64,000 bases of DNA from Ancylostoma caninum (GCA_037903475.1 JBAJFG010000027.1:1-64000), one strand, 5' to 3'; positions 48,301-56,999 are shown, counted from the first letter of the stretch. A program made the numbers and translations. Notes: generated by a model not told the origin, from the letters alone.

Positions 48301-51300
48301 AGGGGACGATCACAACGAAACCCTGAACGGTAGAGGTTCGGGTGACAAGTTCTCATGGCCATTTGTTCGGATGTTCCTAGTATTAAACGCTTCTTACAAG
48401 GCATGCGTTTTATGTCAAGGAATCCATCCTTTTCGAAGCTGCTTATATCAAAAAGTTCAAATGTCAAAGATCCAAAGCCCAACACGCAATGACTTTAATT
48501 TTTTCCGAGTTAGTCACTATCTTGGTCAGATAGAGGTCCTGAAACGTCTTTTTAAGATTATTTCCGGAATTTTCGCAAGGTTTTCAACGGTTATAGCTTA
48601 TTTCTTTGGGTTCTTACGAAACAGCTTCTCATCCAGCTAAATTTGAGTTAGCTTTCATTTCAGAGCTAGAGGACCTGAGAAAGTGCAGAAAGCCACCAAT
48701 TTACCCGTCACATCTAACATTTAGCTAGAGACTAAACAGCTAGTCCTCGACTGGTTCAGCTTCTCCCATTTTCATAGTCTCTAACGCAAACTCCTTTTCA
48801 ATAAAAACAGCCTCATTATAGCCTCATCGAAAGTACCAACTTTGAGAATACGAGAAATTATAGGTTTCCTGCACCATTAAGCGGGGGCGATTTGCCAATG
48901 GTAGGAGCACCACACGTTAACTGCCCAGTCACACAAACCACAAGAGGTTCGGTATGTTGCTATGCTACAGTGCGTTTCATAATTATAGGGACACTCGATT
49001 TTTTGCTGTAGCGAGCTTCACCGTGAACAATCGATCTGATTTTTTCTTTATTCAATTCAGGATGTGAAATAACCTCTAGAGACATATTTTCCATTAACAT
49101 CATCAATATATAAGATTTTTATAGAGAAAGATAGAAAAACCAGTGTTTCAAAATTATAGGGACACTTGGACTTGATGAAACGATTTACCCAGAAAACGGA
49201 ATCTGTCAGTGCAGTTGTTACCAGTGGGTTATTCCCTATCCATTGCTAATCCGAACCTTCGGTTCTTCAAACTGGTGAAGGTGTTCCAGATGAGGCTCGG
49301 CCCAACATCGACCTTAGTTTCTTGAACTGTGCTTTAAAGTTTTTTAGCATAAAAGTTCTAGACGAATCAAGCATGGACCCATCTAGAATCTGTCTTAGAA
49401 CCATTTTCCGCTAGAAATGAGTGTTTACAAGCGCTTTTCAGGTACAAGGCCTCGAGTTTGTGGCAGCTTTATCGTGCTGTGGTGCCTTGACCCACGGGGA
49501 TAACTGCACTTTCTTGAATCAAAGCAAACTTTTGTCAACGATAACCACTCAGATGTGATGCAGAATGATCACACAGGATTTGATGAATGCCTCTATGTTG
49601 AACTCTAGTTGATACAAAGGCGATGAACAGCGTACGACATGCACGAGATCCAATCGACACTGCACACAGTCGCTTCCTAAATCCCATCATAAAAAGGAAA
49701 CATAATTGTGGCCTTAATTCTTCAATAAGGCCTCTTTTCTGTATGAATCGATCAAATTCTCTCTTATTCATAAGATCGGATAATATTTCTGGAGAAAAGA
49801 ATTAGTTTCCCAAGACGGTACTTGGGAGGCAAAATGGCTTGTTCCAGCATGTCATGTCGTGCACGGCGTAAGTTGTTCATCGCCTTTGTATCTACTAGAA
49901 TTTAACATAGAGGCATTCATCAAATCCTGTGTGATCATTCTGCATCACATCTTAGTGGTTATCGTTGACAAAAGTTTGCTTTGATTCAAGAAAGTGCAGT
50001 TATCCCCGTGGGTCAAGGCACCACAGCACGATAAAGCTGCCACAAACTCGAGGCCTTGTACCTGAAAAGCGCTTGTAAACACTCATTTCTAGCGGAAAAT
50101 GGTTCTAAGACAGATTCTAGATGGGTCCATGCTTGATTCGTCTAGAACTTTTATGCTAAAAAACTTCAAAGCACAGTTCAAGAAACTAAGGTCGATGTTG
50201 GGCAGAGCCTCATCTGGAACACCTTCACCAGTTTGAAGAACCGAAGGTTCGGATTAGCAATGGACAGGGAATAACCCACTGGTAACAACAGCACTGACAG
50301 ATTCCGTTCTCTGGGTAAATCGTTCCATCAAGTCCAAGTGTCCCTATAATTTTGAAACACTGGTTTTTCTGTCTTTTTCTATAAAAATCTTATATATTGA
50401 TGATGTCAATGGAAAATATGTCTCTAGAGGTTATTTCACATCCCGAATTGAATAACGAAAAAATCAGATCGATTGGTTCACGGTGAAGCTCGCTACAGCA
50501 AAAAATCGGGTGTCCCTATAATTATGAAACGCACTGTATTAGCCATTTCAAGTCAGGGAAGGGCCATTTTTGGCCAGGGTACTCTGGCCATCGGATCACT
50601 GAATTTTTGCGAGGCTCACTGTAGTCAAGTTATAAAATATGTTAGTTTCCTATTGACAAATCTTACCATACTTTTACTTCTTGGAACTTTATGCATGAAT
50701 CATTCAGTTGTTTTGCAAATTATGTAGTTTCTGAAAATCTTCTTTTTCTTCTTGTTCAGCGGTTGTCCCGGTCGTTGGCTGGATCCGCTTTCCCGATCTT
50801 CTGACGCCATTTCCTCCTATCGTTCGCCTTGTCAGGTGCGGTCTTCGCTTCAGGTCGGCATGCAGTGTGTCTAGTGCTTCGGCCGTCCCTTTGGCCGTTT
50901 TTCCGTTTTCCTGGTACCTCAAGATCAATGCCTATTCTGCAGACGGTGTCTTTGTTGGCGCGCAGATCGTGGCCGTACCATCTAAGGCGGGTTTTGCGGA
51001 GCTTTTCAGCAATCGTGGCGATGCCGAACCGCTCTCGGATCTTTTCATTGCGTATGCGGTCCACAAGCGTGATACCAGCCATTCACCGTAACATCTTCAT
51101 TTGCATCACACCTAGGCGGCTTTCCATTTCCTTGGTGGCTGGCCAACATTCTGCACCATACAGTGCGACGGGCATAACGAATGTTCGATGCTTACTATCG
51201 GCTTGAGGCGAATCGGGATTTCCTTGACGCATTGCACTCCTGTCATCGAGCGCCACTTCAACCAGGCAGAGCTGACGCGAGCGAAGACTTCATTGGCTAG

Positions 51301-54300
51301 GTTGCCATCGACTGAGAGAGCTGAGCCGAGATACTTGGAGTAGCCGATTCTCGGGAGGTTGTTACCAACGTGGAATGTGGTGAGCTCGTTTCTATCGGTC
51401 ATCATATACTCGGTCTTTTTGACGTTGAGCCGTAGACCGAAGCGCGCTAGACGGTCACTCCAGGCCTGCGTCTGCCGTTCAAGATAATCATTTTGTTCCG
51501 ACGCGAGCATGACATCATTTGCGTATAGCAGAGTCCATGGTTTCCATGTCCGACCGTCTTTGAACCTCGGCACTATGACAGATTATGCTTTGTTATTTGT
51601 GAGCCGCACACGAGGTTGTTATAAATAATCTCACTTTATTGGCTGACGTTTCGGCGTCCTCGCCTTCGTCGGAGCCTGAAAGAGTCGAACCAATTCATGA
51701 AAATACCCGGACAAACGCCGCCTCAGTCATGCATCCAGATCAAGGGTATGCACCAAAAAACACAAGCCAACCCCAGTGAAACCGACGACCAACCTCTCTA
51801 CAAGTCCTACGGCCGGGTGATGTTGGACGACCGAACACGTGTGAACTTGGCAGCAGTGTGAGACTTTCTGCCAGAAGTCATATCTCAAGTCAGATGTTAC
51901 ACAATGTGAGATATGGAAGCAGTTCACTGGTGATGGTGGGGCACTCTTCTCTGCGATTCATTTTTGGATTTTTGATGTGGATCCAAAATGCTTCGAGAGT
52001 TTTGCGTGCAGAAATTTTAGTTCCACAGGCAAGGATTGTGGCTTGTACTTCATAATCAACGCCGTTGTGGGCCTGTGCTCGGTGATGACCAAGAGGGTTG
52101 GGCGAACGAGAACTTGATTTCCCCTCGAGGTGCTCTTTGACTCTTACGCACAGTGGCCGTGCCGTCTCACCAATATACTGGTCACCACATTCTCTGCATT
52201 TGATCATATAGATGACGCAAGATCTCATGCAGTCACCTTCTCTGCCGAACGGGCAAATTACACAATCAGACGTTGTGCAGAGACGGTCGTAGATGCGGTT
52301 TCGAATCAGTTGGTGCTTTAGATTGCTTGGCGGTAGTTCTACGAGCGTGACCAAACTTTCTAAATTCGCTCTCCTCAGGCAAAGTCGAATGGCTTTGCTT
52401 ACTTCATCGGAGATAAACGGTACGCAAAACTGATTCGGCTCTTTCAGGCTCTTTCAGGCTCCGACGAAGGCGAGGAAGCCGAAACGTCAGCCAATAAAGT
52501 GAAATTATAACAACCTCGTGTGCGGCTCACAAATAACAGAGTCCATGGTGTCGACCTCTGGAGGTCTCTCGAGGCAGCGTTCATGATGGCGACGAAGAAG
52601 AGCGGTGAGAGGGCGGACCTCTGATGCTTGCCAACTGAGATGGGAAATTCCACCGACGTGTTAGCAATCGCCCATACTACACCCGTACTCGACCCTTTGG
52701 GTTGGCATAGAGAGTCCTAACCCACTCGATTAGCTCTTCACAGACGCCATGCCAACGCAGCAATAATTACCAGATAATTTCGTGAGGAACGCGGTCGAAG
52801 GCCTTTTCTGAGTCAAGGAAGACTAGATGCAGTGGCTTCTGCTTTTTACGATGCTTCTCGAACCACAGGGGCGCCGGATATATTGTATCCGTCATTCGAC
52901 AGTTGGCAACGAATCCGCACTGATTCGTGGAAACTCGGATGATGTCGCGGATTCGGCGGTCGATAATGCGTTCAAATATCTTCATGCTGTGAGTCGTATC
53001 GGCCGATAGTTCGCACAGTCCGCAGGGTTGCATTTTCTCTTCCAGATCGGGAATGTTGGGTGCCTTTGCAAATCCACAGGAGTATTTGTTCTCTGCAATG
53101 ACCTGATTAAAGAATGCCGTTAGTCATTCAGCTGAGTTCCAATGTCCTGATTTCCCATATTCGCTGCAACATCATCAGAACCCGTCGCTTTCCCTGGCTT
53201 CATTCGCTTCAGCGCAGCCACGGTTTCGTTCACGATCATCAGCTGTAGAGGACCGTAAATTGGCGGCAATTGTGGAATGGGTGGATGGCCGAATTCTTCA
53301 GTTGATATTTTCTCGGAGTTACACCACCTCTACGTGACCTTGTTCGTCGTTGACTCCTAAGGATTTTTCGATGGGTCTGTCACTGGCGAGACCTAGCCAA
53401 CCGGTAGATGAGACGGTCGCCGTCCTTCCCGTCTCTCTTCTCGCGAATGTTGCCGTAGTGGGTAGCCTTTGTGGCGACCATTGCCTTCTTCGGAGCTTTC
53501 TTCGCTTCCAGGCATCGCCGACAGTTGTCATCCATCTTGTCATTGAGGAATACGTGGTAGAGATGTTTCTCCTCGCGCATAACCACGATTGCCTGTCAAT
53601 TCTCTGGCGACCTGGTTTAGTCGTACCAAGCCTTGATTGCGCCACTTCTACAATGGCTCAGGTTGCGTTCATGTAAGTCTCATCGACGATCGTGATCGGT
53701 GGCAACTTGATGTTAGAAGTTGCAATGACTTGCTTCTCTTTTAAATGCCACGATTTGATTCGAGCCGACCTACACCGTTCTTCACGCCAGGTACAAACCT
53801 TCGCGTCGGTAACTAGCTTTCGATTGCCGTGTCGCACGAGAACAAAGTCGATCTGGGTCTTCGCGTTGCCACTGTAGAAAGAGACGAGATGGGAAAGACG
53901 CTTCCGGAAATCCTTATTCAATATGATGAAATTGTGAGAATCAGCATATTACAGAATGCGCTTACCGTCGTCGTTCCGTGTCCCACACCTAAAGCCTCTA
54001 TGGCATTTGTATCAATCCCCCTCTGCTCCTGCGTTGCCGTTTAGATCTCCAGCGACGACGATAGCGTCTTCCAGAGATACTTCAGCGGTTTTCTCGTCTT
54101 CATCAAGTAACATCCAGAAGTCACCTTCACAACAGCCTTTTTGTGGTGCGTACACTTAGAAGAAGTGAAGTGGTCTGCGGTGATGAAAATAACCTACATG
54201 AGCCGCTCATCGAAACGCAGCACCTCGGCTATCGAGTACCGGAAGCGTTGAGAGACGACACCGTTTCAGGTCTTTGGACTGCCATTGTAGATTACCTTGA

Positions 54301-56710
54301 AGCCGTGACCTATGTCATTCGACTTGCTACCAGACCATCTCGTTTCTTGCACAGTGCACAAGTCAATTCGGCAACGCTCGAGTGCTGCTGCCACTTCAAA
54401 TGAGTGGCCTTTCAACGTACAGACGTTCAAAGTAGCAATGAGCGTCTTGGCTACGTTGTGATCCTTAACAATTCGCATTCCTGTCCCTGACCCCACCGTT
54501 CGCGAATCATCGAGGGCTATCGCATATTTTTTATACCAACTGGAAAGTGCGCGTTGATTCCCGTGGACGCCGTAGCTTTTATCTTGGAACTATTTGACAT
54601 CATTGATCATAAGGTTCAAAGTGGGGTCTTCCTGGGCCGGCCTCTCACGACGGCCTGTCGCACGAACACGGGAGGCGGGGGCTTGGCCAACAACATGTAG
54701 TTCATGTAATATGATACTTCTGAATGCTTGAAAAATTTTAGCGACATTTGAACCGACTTCCACTGCAGGATTCAGCTTTCGAATCATCTAAAAGTCGAAA
54801 CAATAGGTAAACGAACCTCTTTCTGATAGTGGCGCAGAACTTTGCGCACATGTTGGCTGGAGGAATGGTAATAAACGAGGACACGATGCACACCTTGCGC
54901 CTTCCACATTTCCAGAGCAAACATGAGTCTTGTCCAGTCTGTGAACCTGAAAATTACACTGATGAACACTTTCATGCTTGGAGCATTTCCCTTATAACCA
55001 ATGGTGAGAATCCATAGAATCATCTTGGGCAAATGTGGACTCTTATTATGTTTCTTGAATGCTGCTCATGGTATTGATCGTGGAACAAGCACTCCTCATA
55101 AAATAGTCAAAATTATCTCTAGTCCATTAAAACTTTATGGATTTTTAGATTGAGATTTCATTTTCGATTTTTTTTGCTTATTTATTTCACAGTTATTCCC
55201 ATATCATTTACATAGATTTGGCTGTTCAAGTCCGATACCAAATTTTTAAATCATTTTTAAATCATTGTGCACTAGACGTTCATCAGCACGACAGGAGGCA
55301 AAGAGAACGACCTACCAGTAGATAGGAGGTACACAAAAGCTGAGCGTCCCTTTGGTCCTTCTCGGCACCCGGTTCAGTGGAACAGTGACCCGCTTCCCTT
55401 TTCTTGACAGGGTTATCTAGAAACTGCATAGATAGAAAATCGAAAGCACCACAATTTGCACTGTAGACTCACTTTGTCCGAAATGTCCCTGTCACTGTTC
55501 AACCTTCCATCGAAAACATACGAATTGTAGAGGCATCCCGGAGCCCATATCCAAGGACAGGTCCCTTCTACTGGTCGCCCGAGTAGGTGAAGTCGTTGCC
55601 CACCGGTCACTCCTTCGATCGCTGTGTCTTCGTCAACGCAGAGATTTATGGACAGAAGTCGCACTGAAGGGCCGTCGCGGCTGAAATTTCGAATCTGCTA
55701 GCTTCCTTCTCAAGTCGATTTCTTGAATTTTGTCATTTTTTCCAAATGGGATTTGGAACGCTCTGAGCTGGTCTCGAAATTCTGAAGACGAAGTGGAACC
55801 ATGTTAATCCTCTTCTTTCCACTAATTGCTCATATCTTAGCTATGTTATAAACAAGAAGTACATAACAACGGGATTTCTGCGCCATCAAGATTAGAAGTC
55901 AACTTCTCCACTCGTTAATTCCGTTTAGTGTTTTTGTAAGCTGGAGACTTCCTATTTCTCCCTGCATAGTGTTGGAAGAAGAACTGCGTTTTCAGACTAA
56001 TTTTGAGGTTGAGGTTCAATAGGGAAAGGTGACGTCGTCAATTTTCTTTTTTTCCTTTCTTAGATAATTTATGATCTTTCTTCTTTTTTTCAGAAAGGGT
56101 TCTTCGGGAATCTTATCAGGAAATATGTACATCACTGCGATCAACGTTTTCTACGCGTTCCTATGATGTTGAAATCTCGAAATCGACCCTGAGATGAGAC
56201 ACTATCCTCAAACTCTGGAGCTAGATGGGAGGAATAGAAAATGCTATACAAGCAGAAATGAGAGGAAGCCTGTATACTAACCATCCAAATTCCTGTTATT
56301 CTAGTTATTTTGTGGTTCCCAGCTCTTGAGTTGTGCGAGATGTTAATGTAGAAAACAGATGTTATCAAAGGAAAATTGGGTAACAGAGAAGAAACTAAGA
56401 GCATTGCACATAGAGATACCTTCTTAGAACACATCGAGACCAACAAATTTGTGAAATCTATCCGGTTCCTACTCAAGATAGCTAGACCCATCTAGACTCC
56501 GAATGTTCATTTGGAAAAGATTTCCACAGGAGTTCTCTGGAGTCCCGCTCAAAACCTCTATTTTCACGCCAGTTAATAGATACTTAGCCAAGGCTTTCGA
56601 GGACGAATGTGTGTAGTAGGCTTTAGGTTCACCTGTGCTCCAAATATGCTCTATATAGGAAGAATGTGTCAGCGGAGATGTTGCTTTCAGGTTCTGTGAG
56701 CAGCGCATTC
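41928..56710 (-). CDS. Glycosyltransferase family 92 (DUF23) gene, nine exons, 5' end missing
   Basis: Exons in transcript order: 56633-56710, 55473-55680, 55316-55416, 54817-54946, 48156-48322, 47883-48105, 47751-47831, 42122-42324, 41928-42042. All eight junctions are GT/AG and phases match, giving 434 in-frame residues ending at TAA (41928-41930). Seen in sequence: an AYLEH strand near residue 22, the FCVPPIYWFTDW block (about 122-133), ALEMWKAQGVHRVLVYYHS (about 139-157), IVPWPSLPHN, LAHSLAHNDCM, the metal-binding DxD-type block GAVIDVDEIIVP (about 216-227), LSFSHRSLR, VIFRTDAVDLQATHDVRK and a final Cys-containing segment. This order is that of nematode GT92 proteins, which are Golgi type II enzymes that add galactose to N-glycan core fucose in characterised members. 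The N-terminal membrane anchor was not found. Two introns of 6.5 and 5.4 kb are filled by transposons. Exact substrate unknown. Confidence 0.9.
42827..43507 (+). CDS. LINE ORF1 protein (RNA-binding, RRM-like)
   Basis: The 226-residue frame starts at ATG 42827 with a basic Ser-rich N-terminus (about 1-45). An acidic helical region that could form a short coiled coil (about 45-85) follows. Then comes a segment beginning RARTIIISGIKEP and continuing through DVFRIGKPSPNRPRLVKLVLPS, which looks like an RRM-type beta-sheet module. A basic C-terminal region (about 165-226) has DEERKRDYELRQLARERN. ORF1 proteins of this kind bind the LINE RNA and form the RNP. The second LINE copy at 59461-60070 has the same protein at lower identity. 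It ends TAA at 43505-43507, 19 bases inside the ORF2 frame. Confidence 0.86.
   Translation: MPAKSGRYSKKSEASSTASKPTALENQGNADARNEQSQDYRKLSMVDLIAYIRERNTDPEIGEMLAALSEKVPVEISQQVEAEKRARTIIISGIKEPAEGLRARERLRDLKEKVSDILDALDIDCSVNDVFRIGKPSPNRPRLVKLVLPSTFYWRRALANSRFLRDAGFHDIFIRRSMTDEERKRDYELRQLARERNQGKREREWVVYQGQLKHISELPNKRLGNH
43489..46338 (+). CDS. LINE ORF2: AP-like endonuclease plus reverse transcriptase
   Basis: The frame is open from 43489, after TAA at 43486-43488, and runs about 950 codons. There is no ATG near its start. Using 43528 as residue 1: LLLNARSIVNK at 5-15, catalytic ETWL near 36, GDLNLHIDW near 141 and SADHCIVSF near 206 are the EEP endonuclease motifs. FRPISLTPV near 491, DLSKAFDKVPH near 560, GVPQGGVLSPLLF near 619 and the catalytic YADD near 652 are reverse transcriptase motifs. 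The C-terminus has RCARWFQKLPPEVFSARNS, usual for CR1/Jockey-type ORF2. Endonuclease nicks the target and RT primes on the nick. All catalytic motifs look intact. Absence of an initiator suggests frameshifting or reinitiation from ORF1. Confidence 0.9.
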   Translation, partial: AAGKPLRSHGSSELLNCLLLNARSIVNKIDVFHILLSQHKPDILFISETWLTSKILDSEILGNLPYSIHRADRIRCKGGGVCCVVKGTLTVGKVEKYSLSKADVLSLDLYLPGQFRFVRFITVYRPPNSGQEDDFQLSELLSDLISERYTTIILGDLNLHIDWENFKPLTPNSTLLARFFDDICFVQHVRQPTHGTSILDVVLSPSNSVGNVTLLPPLASADHCIVSFVVNEHPNVPMVYPMPDYLNADYVGLNSYFSSIDWLALFDNYQSVNELYLRFCQVIYQGLATFGAMRLPKQPGLRYPEQVRALMEQKQRLFTKLKNPLSNQLYKKVCCDIEMHLKKFLSNYERRLASSSSMIRLHSYVRHIIKRRACSAMFTDQFGHSCSLEQEKADALAEYFASVFSTECDYPDSASHLTPTTHCFSDVFFHYTEIKKILDSLKPSCSECYDGIPQILYKRCAESLSKPLSHILNLSLHFGEVPDVWKEAIVTAVPKTPTPTSVTDFRPISLTPVPVKVMEKIIRKKLMSWLAKFHAFPSAQHGFLPGRSTLTNVADSVFDWKLALNKGKSVDVIYIDLSKAFDKVPHSKLLLKLNQLGISGRILNWLRAYLYNRHMTVRVGQHYSRRFHCTSGVPQGGVLSPLLFLIYTIELPQLLKTSPEISVQIYADDIKVYGVYDQHDRLVVHSALEFSISKMFFWASQWGLPLNLNKCSFLHIGDCETLGYCINGVELKRCHSVKDLGILVDSKLTFSGHIDAAVKNAYAVLFAIFRNVHSSNSFLLVKLYKAYVLPHLEYCCQVWNPTRKKDIAKIEKVQHTFTRLVFHRCFLTAGNRMIPSYTERVTTLGIRTLWYRRMFHDVVFCFQVLRNEICLRASKYWVFRPANVRLPSFNLHYPKPNYRNTAGIVNFLFYRCARWFQKLPPEVFSARNSKIFKRRLRRFDLTQLLRDVS
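43495..43501 (+). promoter_or_regulatory. Candidate -1 frameshift site GGGAAAC between LINE ORF1 and ORF2
   Basis: In the ORF1 frame the bases read G GGA AAC, followed by CAC and the ORF1 stop. This is an X XXY YYZ heptamer, the same one known to work in some retroviral gag-pro shifts. ORF2 lies exactly in the -1 frame and is open through this point. The equivalent site in the second LINE copy reads G GTA AAC, which is not a canonical slip site, although the -1 relation of the two frames is kept. No obvious stable stem-loop follows. Confidence 0.45.
46339..47189 (+). other. LINE 3' UTR with terminal hairpin and AAAT tail
   Basis: About 850 non-coding bases follow the ORF2 stop. Near the end GCACACC, a five-base loop and GGTGTAT form a hairpin at 47145-47159, and (AAAT)n follows at once. 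The same hairpin with other loop bases occurs before tails at 5985-5999 and 12482-12496. CR1-type RTs recognise such 3' structures, so this is probably the priming signal. Confidence 0.6.
47751..48322 (-). CDS. GT92 gene, three central exons with the DVDE catalytic motif
   Basis: Exon 48156-48322 begins after gttcag with GFVVIVPWPSLPHN, directly continuing LRHYQKE of the upstream exon 6.5 kb away. It carries LAHSLAHNDCMLRLD and AVIDVDEIIVP, the DxD-like motif of retaining and inverting GT-A enzymes. Its split Arg codon (AG|G) continues in exon 47883-48105, which reads VLDTMSGWLFRNGTLLSM and LSFSHRSLRLNPP. Exon 47751-47831 (27 codons, both ends phase 0) reads VIFRTDAVDLQATHDVRKYR. The introns inside this cluster are only about 50 bases, the usual compact nematode size, in contrast to the huge introns on either side. 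Confidence 0.9.
48968..50536. mobile_element. TA-flanked foldback transposon with about 680-base arms
   Basis: The ends are CAGTGCGTTTCATAATTATA and its inverse, each flanked by TA, as in Tc1/mariner elements. The inverted homology continues inward from 48968 to about 49645 and from about 49850 to 50536, around a 200-base centre. Few differences separate the arms. The internal frames are broken and I recognise no transposase in them. It lies in the 6.5 kb GT92 intron, just downstream of the RTE-like LINE. It is probably non-autonomous and could form a long hairpin RNA when the intron is transcribed. Confidence 0.78.
50756..51573 (-). pseudogene. RTE-like reverse transcriptase, second half, with YAND active site
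   Basis: The frame resumes PWTLLYANDVMLASEQNDYL, the RT catalytic box. The first Asp of YADD is Asn here, so this copy would be inactive even if repaired elsewhere. KKTEYMMTD and YLGSALSVDGNL follow. The lower piece 51082-50756 is in another frame and holds RDRIRNEKIR-like helical sequence and TRLRWYGHDLRA, the usual C-terminal block of nematode RTE proteins. Confidence 0.8.
51641..51676 (-). ncRNA. Hammerhead-ribozyme-like motif, left end of Penelope-like element
   Basis: Minus strand: GGCU, core CCGACGA, stem II AGGCG/CGCC, GAAAC, GUC and AGCC. GGCU/AGCC can form stem I, and C-G a minimal stem III. One core base differs from CUGANGA (U to C). Penelope-like elements are known to carry minimal hammerheads of this form. 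Confidence 0.55.
51893..52450 (-). pseudogene. GIY-YIG endonuclease domain of a Penelope-like protein
   Basis: The frame is open from inside the right inverted repeat (KEPNQFCVPFISDEVSKAIR) to a stop near 51893, about 185 codons, with no stop in between. It contains PPSNLKHQLIRNRIYD, a Cys cluster CTTSDCVICPFGREGDC, then CVIYMIKC, QYIGET, an Arg in LCVRVKEHL and a Glu in SARKTLEAFW: all elements of a GIY-YIG active site with the Cys-rich linker seen in Penelope-like elements. GIY-YIG nucleases nick target DNA for integration. Only the RT domain is absent. The domain itself looks undamaged although the element is partial. Confidence 0.85.
52457..52492 (+). ncRNA. Hammerhead-ribozyme-like motif, right end of Penelope-like element
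   Basis: Plus strand: GGCU, CCGACGA, AGGC..AGCC, GAAAC, GUC, AGCC. It is the inverted partner of the motif at 51641-51676, with the same U-to-C change in the core and a weaker stem II. Confidence 0.5.
52540..53033 (-). pseudogene. RTE-like reverse transcriptase, first half
   Basis: It reads IFERIIDRRIRDIIRVSTNQCGF, then LHLVFLDSEKAFDRVPHEIIW, which are RT fingers and the first palm motif. After a frameshift the line continues HQRSALSPLFFVAIMNAASRDL and RSTPWTLL, where it is cut by the Penelope-like insertion. Confidence 0.78.
53319..53921 (-). pseudogene. RTE-like endonuclease C-terminus and linker fragments
   Basis: The upper piece (53921-53658) has TQIDFVLVRHGNRKLVTDAKV, which fits the QIDYVL...R region at the end of RTE endonucleases. 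The lower piece (53645-53319) is a linker with many basic residues in a different frame. Frameshifts between them show decay. Confidence 0.7.
54266..54496 (-). pseudogene. RTE-like endonuclease, N-terminal fragment
   Basis: The frame reads ATLNVCTLKGHSFEVAAALE, then VQETRWSGSKSNDIGHGFKVIYNG. It holds the first endonuclease motif (N in TLN) and the catalytic Glu of QETRW. It stops after GSPKT, where the next homologous piece is out of frame, so the protein is broken. Confidence 0.8.
54817..56710 (-). CDS. GT92 gene, exons 1-4 of those found (N-terminal half)
   Basis: Exon 56633-56710 follows a cctttttcag acceptor and ends CACAG|gtgaac. Exon 55473-55680 follows aaatttcag and ends GACAAA|gtgagt. 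Exon 55316-55416 follows gtttctag and ends TACTG|gtaggt. Exon 54817-54946 follows gtaattttcag and ends AAAGAG|gttcgt. Junction phases are 2, 0, 2 and 0. The third exon ends CVPPIY; its split Trp codon leads into FTDW of the fourth, recreating a family hallmark, which strongly supports the join. The first exon starts in phase 2, so at least one more upstream exon exists. One phase-compatible 5' possibility ends at a gtaagc donor near 57105 and would encode only Met-Tyr-Ala-Leu-Arg, without a membrane anchor, so I do not annotate it. Confidence 0.86.
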
Positions 56711-56783
56711 CTGAAAAAGGCTTCAGTTAGTTTGCAAAACAAGTTAGTAGTACAAGTTGTCTTCGAATAAACTATGTATGTAC

Positions 56784-56950
56784 CAGTGGTGGACGCAGAG
56801 TTGGTGGGGTCGGGTGGGGGGGAGCGCCACCCTCGAGAATGGGTCACTAAATTTTTGAAATTTTTTTACAACACAAATAAAAATCTTGTACCAGCTTATT
56901 TTCAATTATTTATTTTTATTAAATAATTTCTGTCTTTTTTGTGTTGTAGA
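56784..56950. mobile_element. hAT-like MITE fragment
   Basis: CAGTGGTGGACGCAGAG, a G-run, then CACTAAATTTTTGAAATTTT and AATCTTGTACCAGC parallel the hAT-like MITE at 25450-25723, read in inverse. The right terminus is missing. It would lie in the 5' part of the GT92 gene. Confidence 0.4.
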
Positions 56951-56999
56951 ACCGAGCACAACAGGATTCTGACAACAGCAGTCTAAGACATTTATTGCC

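Larger units (their letters stand above)
51591..52538 (-). mobile_element. Penelope-like element, 3' part, with inverted ends
   Basis: A 948-base insertion begins and ends with about 94-base inverted repeats (51591-51684 and 52445-52538), outermost bases TGTTATTTGTGAGCCGCACA. Each repeat carries a hammerhead-like motif. Between them is one minus-strand frame coding for the GIY-YIG endonuclease end of a Penelope-like protein; the RT part is missing, so the copy is truncated. CCATGGACTCTG flanks it on both sides, at about 45 bases from one end. It interrupts the RTE-like RT gene just before its active site. Confidence 0.82.
50740..54530 (-). mobile_element. Dead RTE-like LINE split by a Penelope-like insertion
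   Basis: On the minus strand, fragments of one endonuclease-RT protein occur in the right order: endonuclease N-terminus (54496-54266), endonuclease C-terminus (53921-53658), linker (53645-53319), RT palm (53033-52540), RT active site onward (51573-51112) and the C-terminal region with TRLRWYGHDLRA (51082-50756). Frames shift between fragments. The interruption at 51591-52538 is the Penelope-like element. TLNVCTLKGHSFEVAAALER and TVQETRWSGSKSNDIG are typical of nematode RTE elements. It is in the same orientation as the GT92 gene and inside its largest intron. Confidence 0.85.

Noticed and set aside
52444..52653. 69-codon minus-strand frame
   Set aside because: It crosses from RTE-like RT into the Penelope-like end and is a chimera of two elements.
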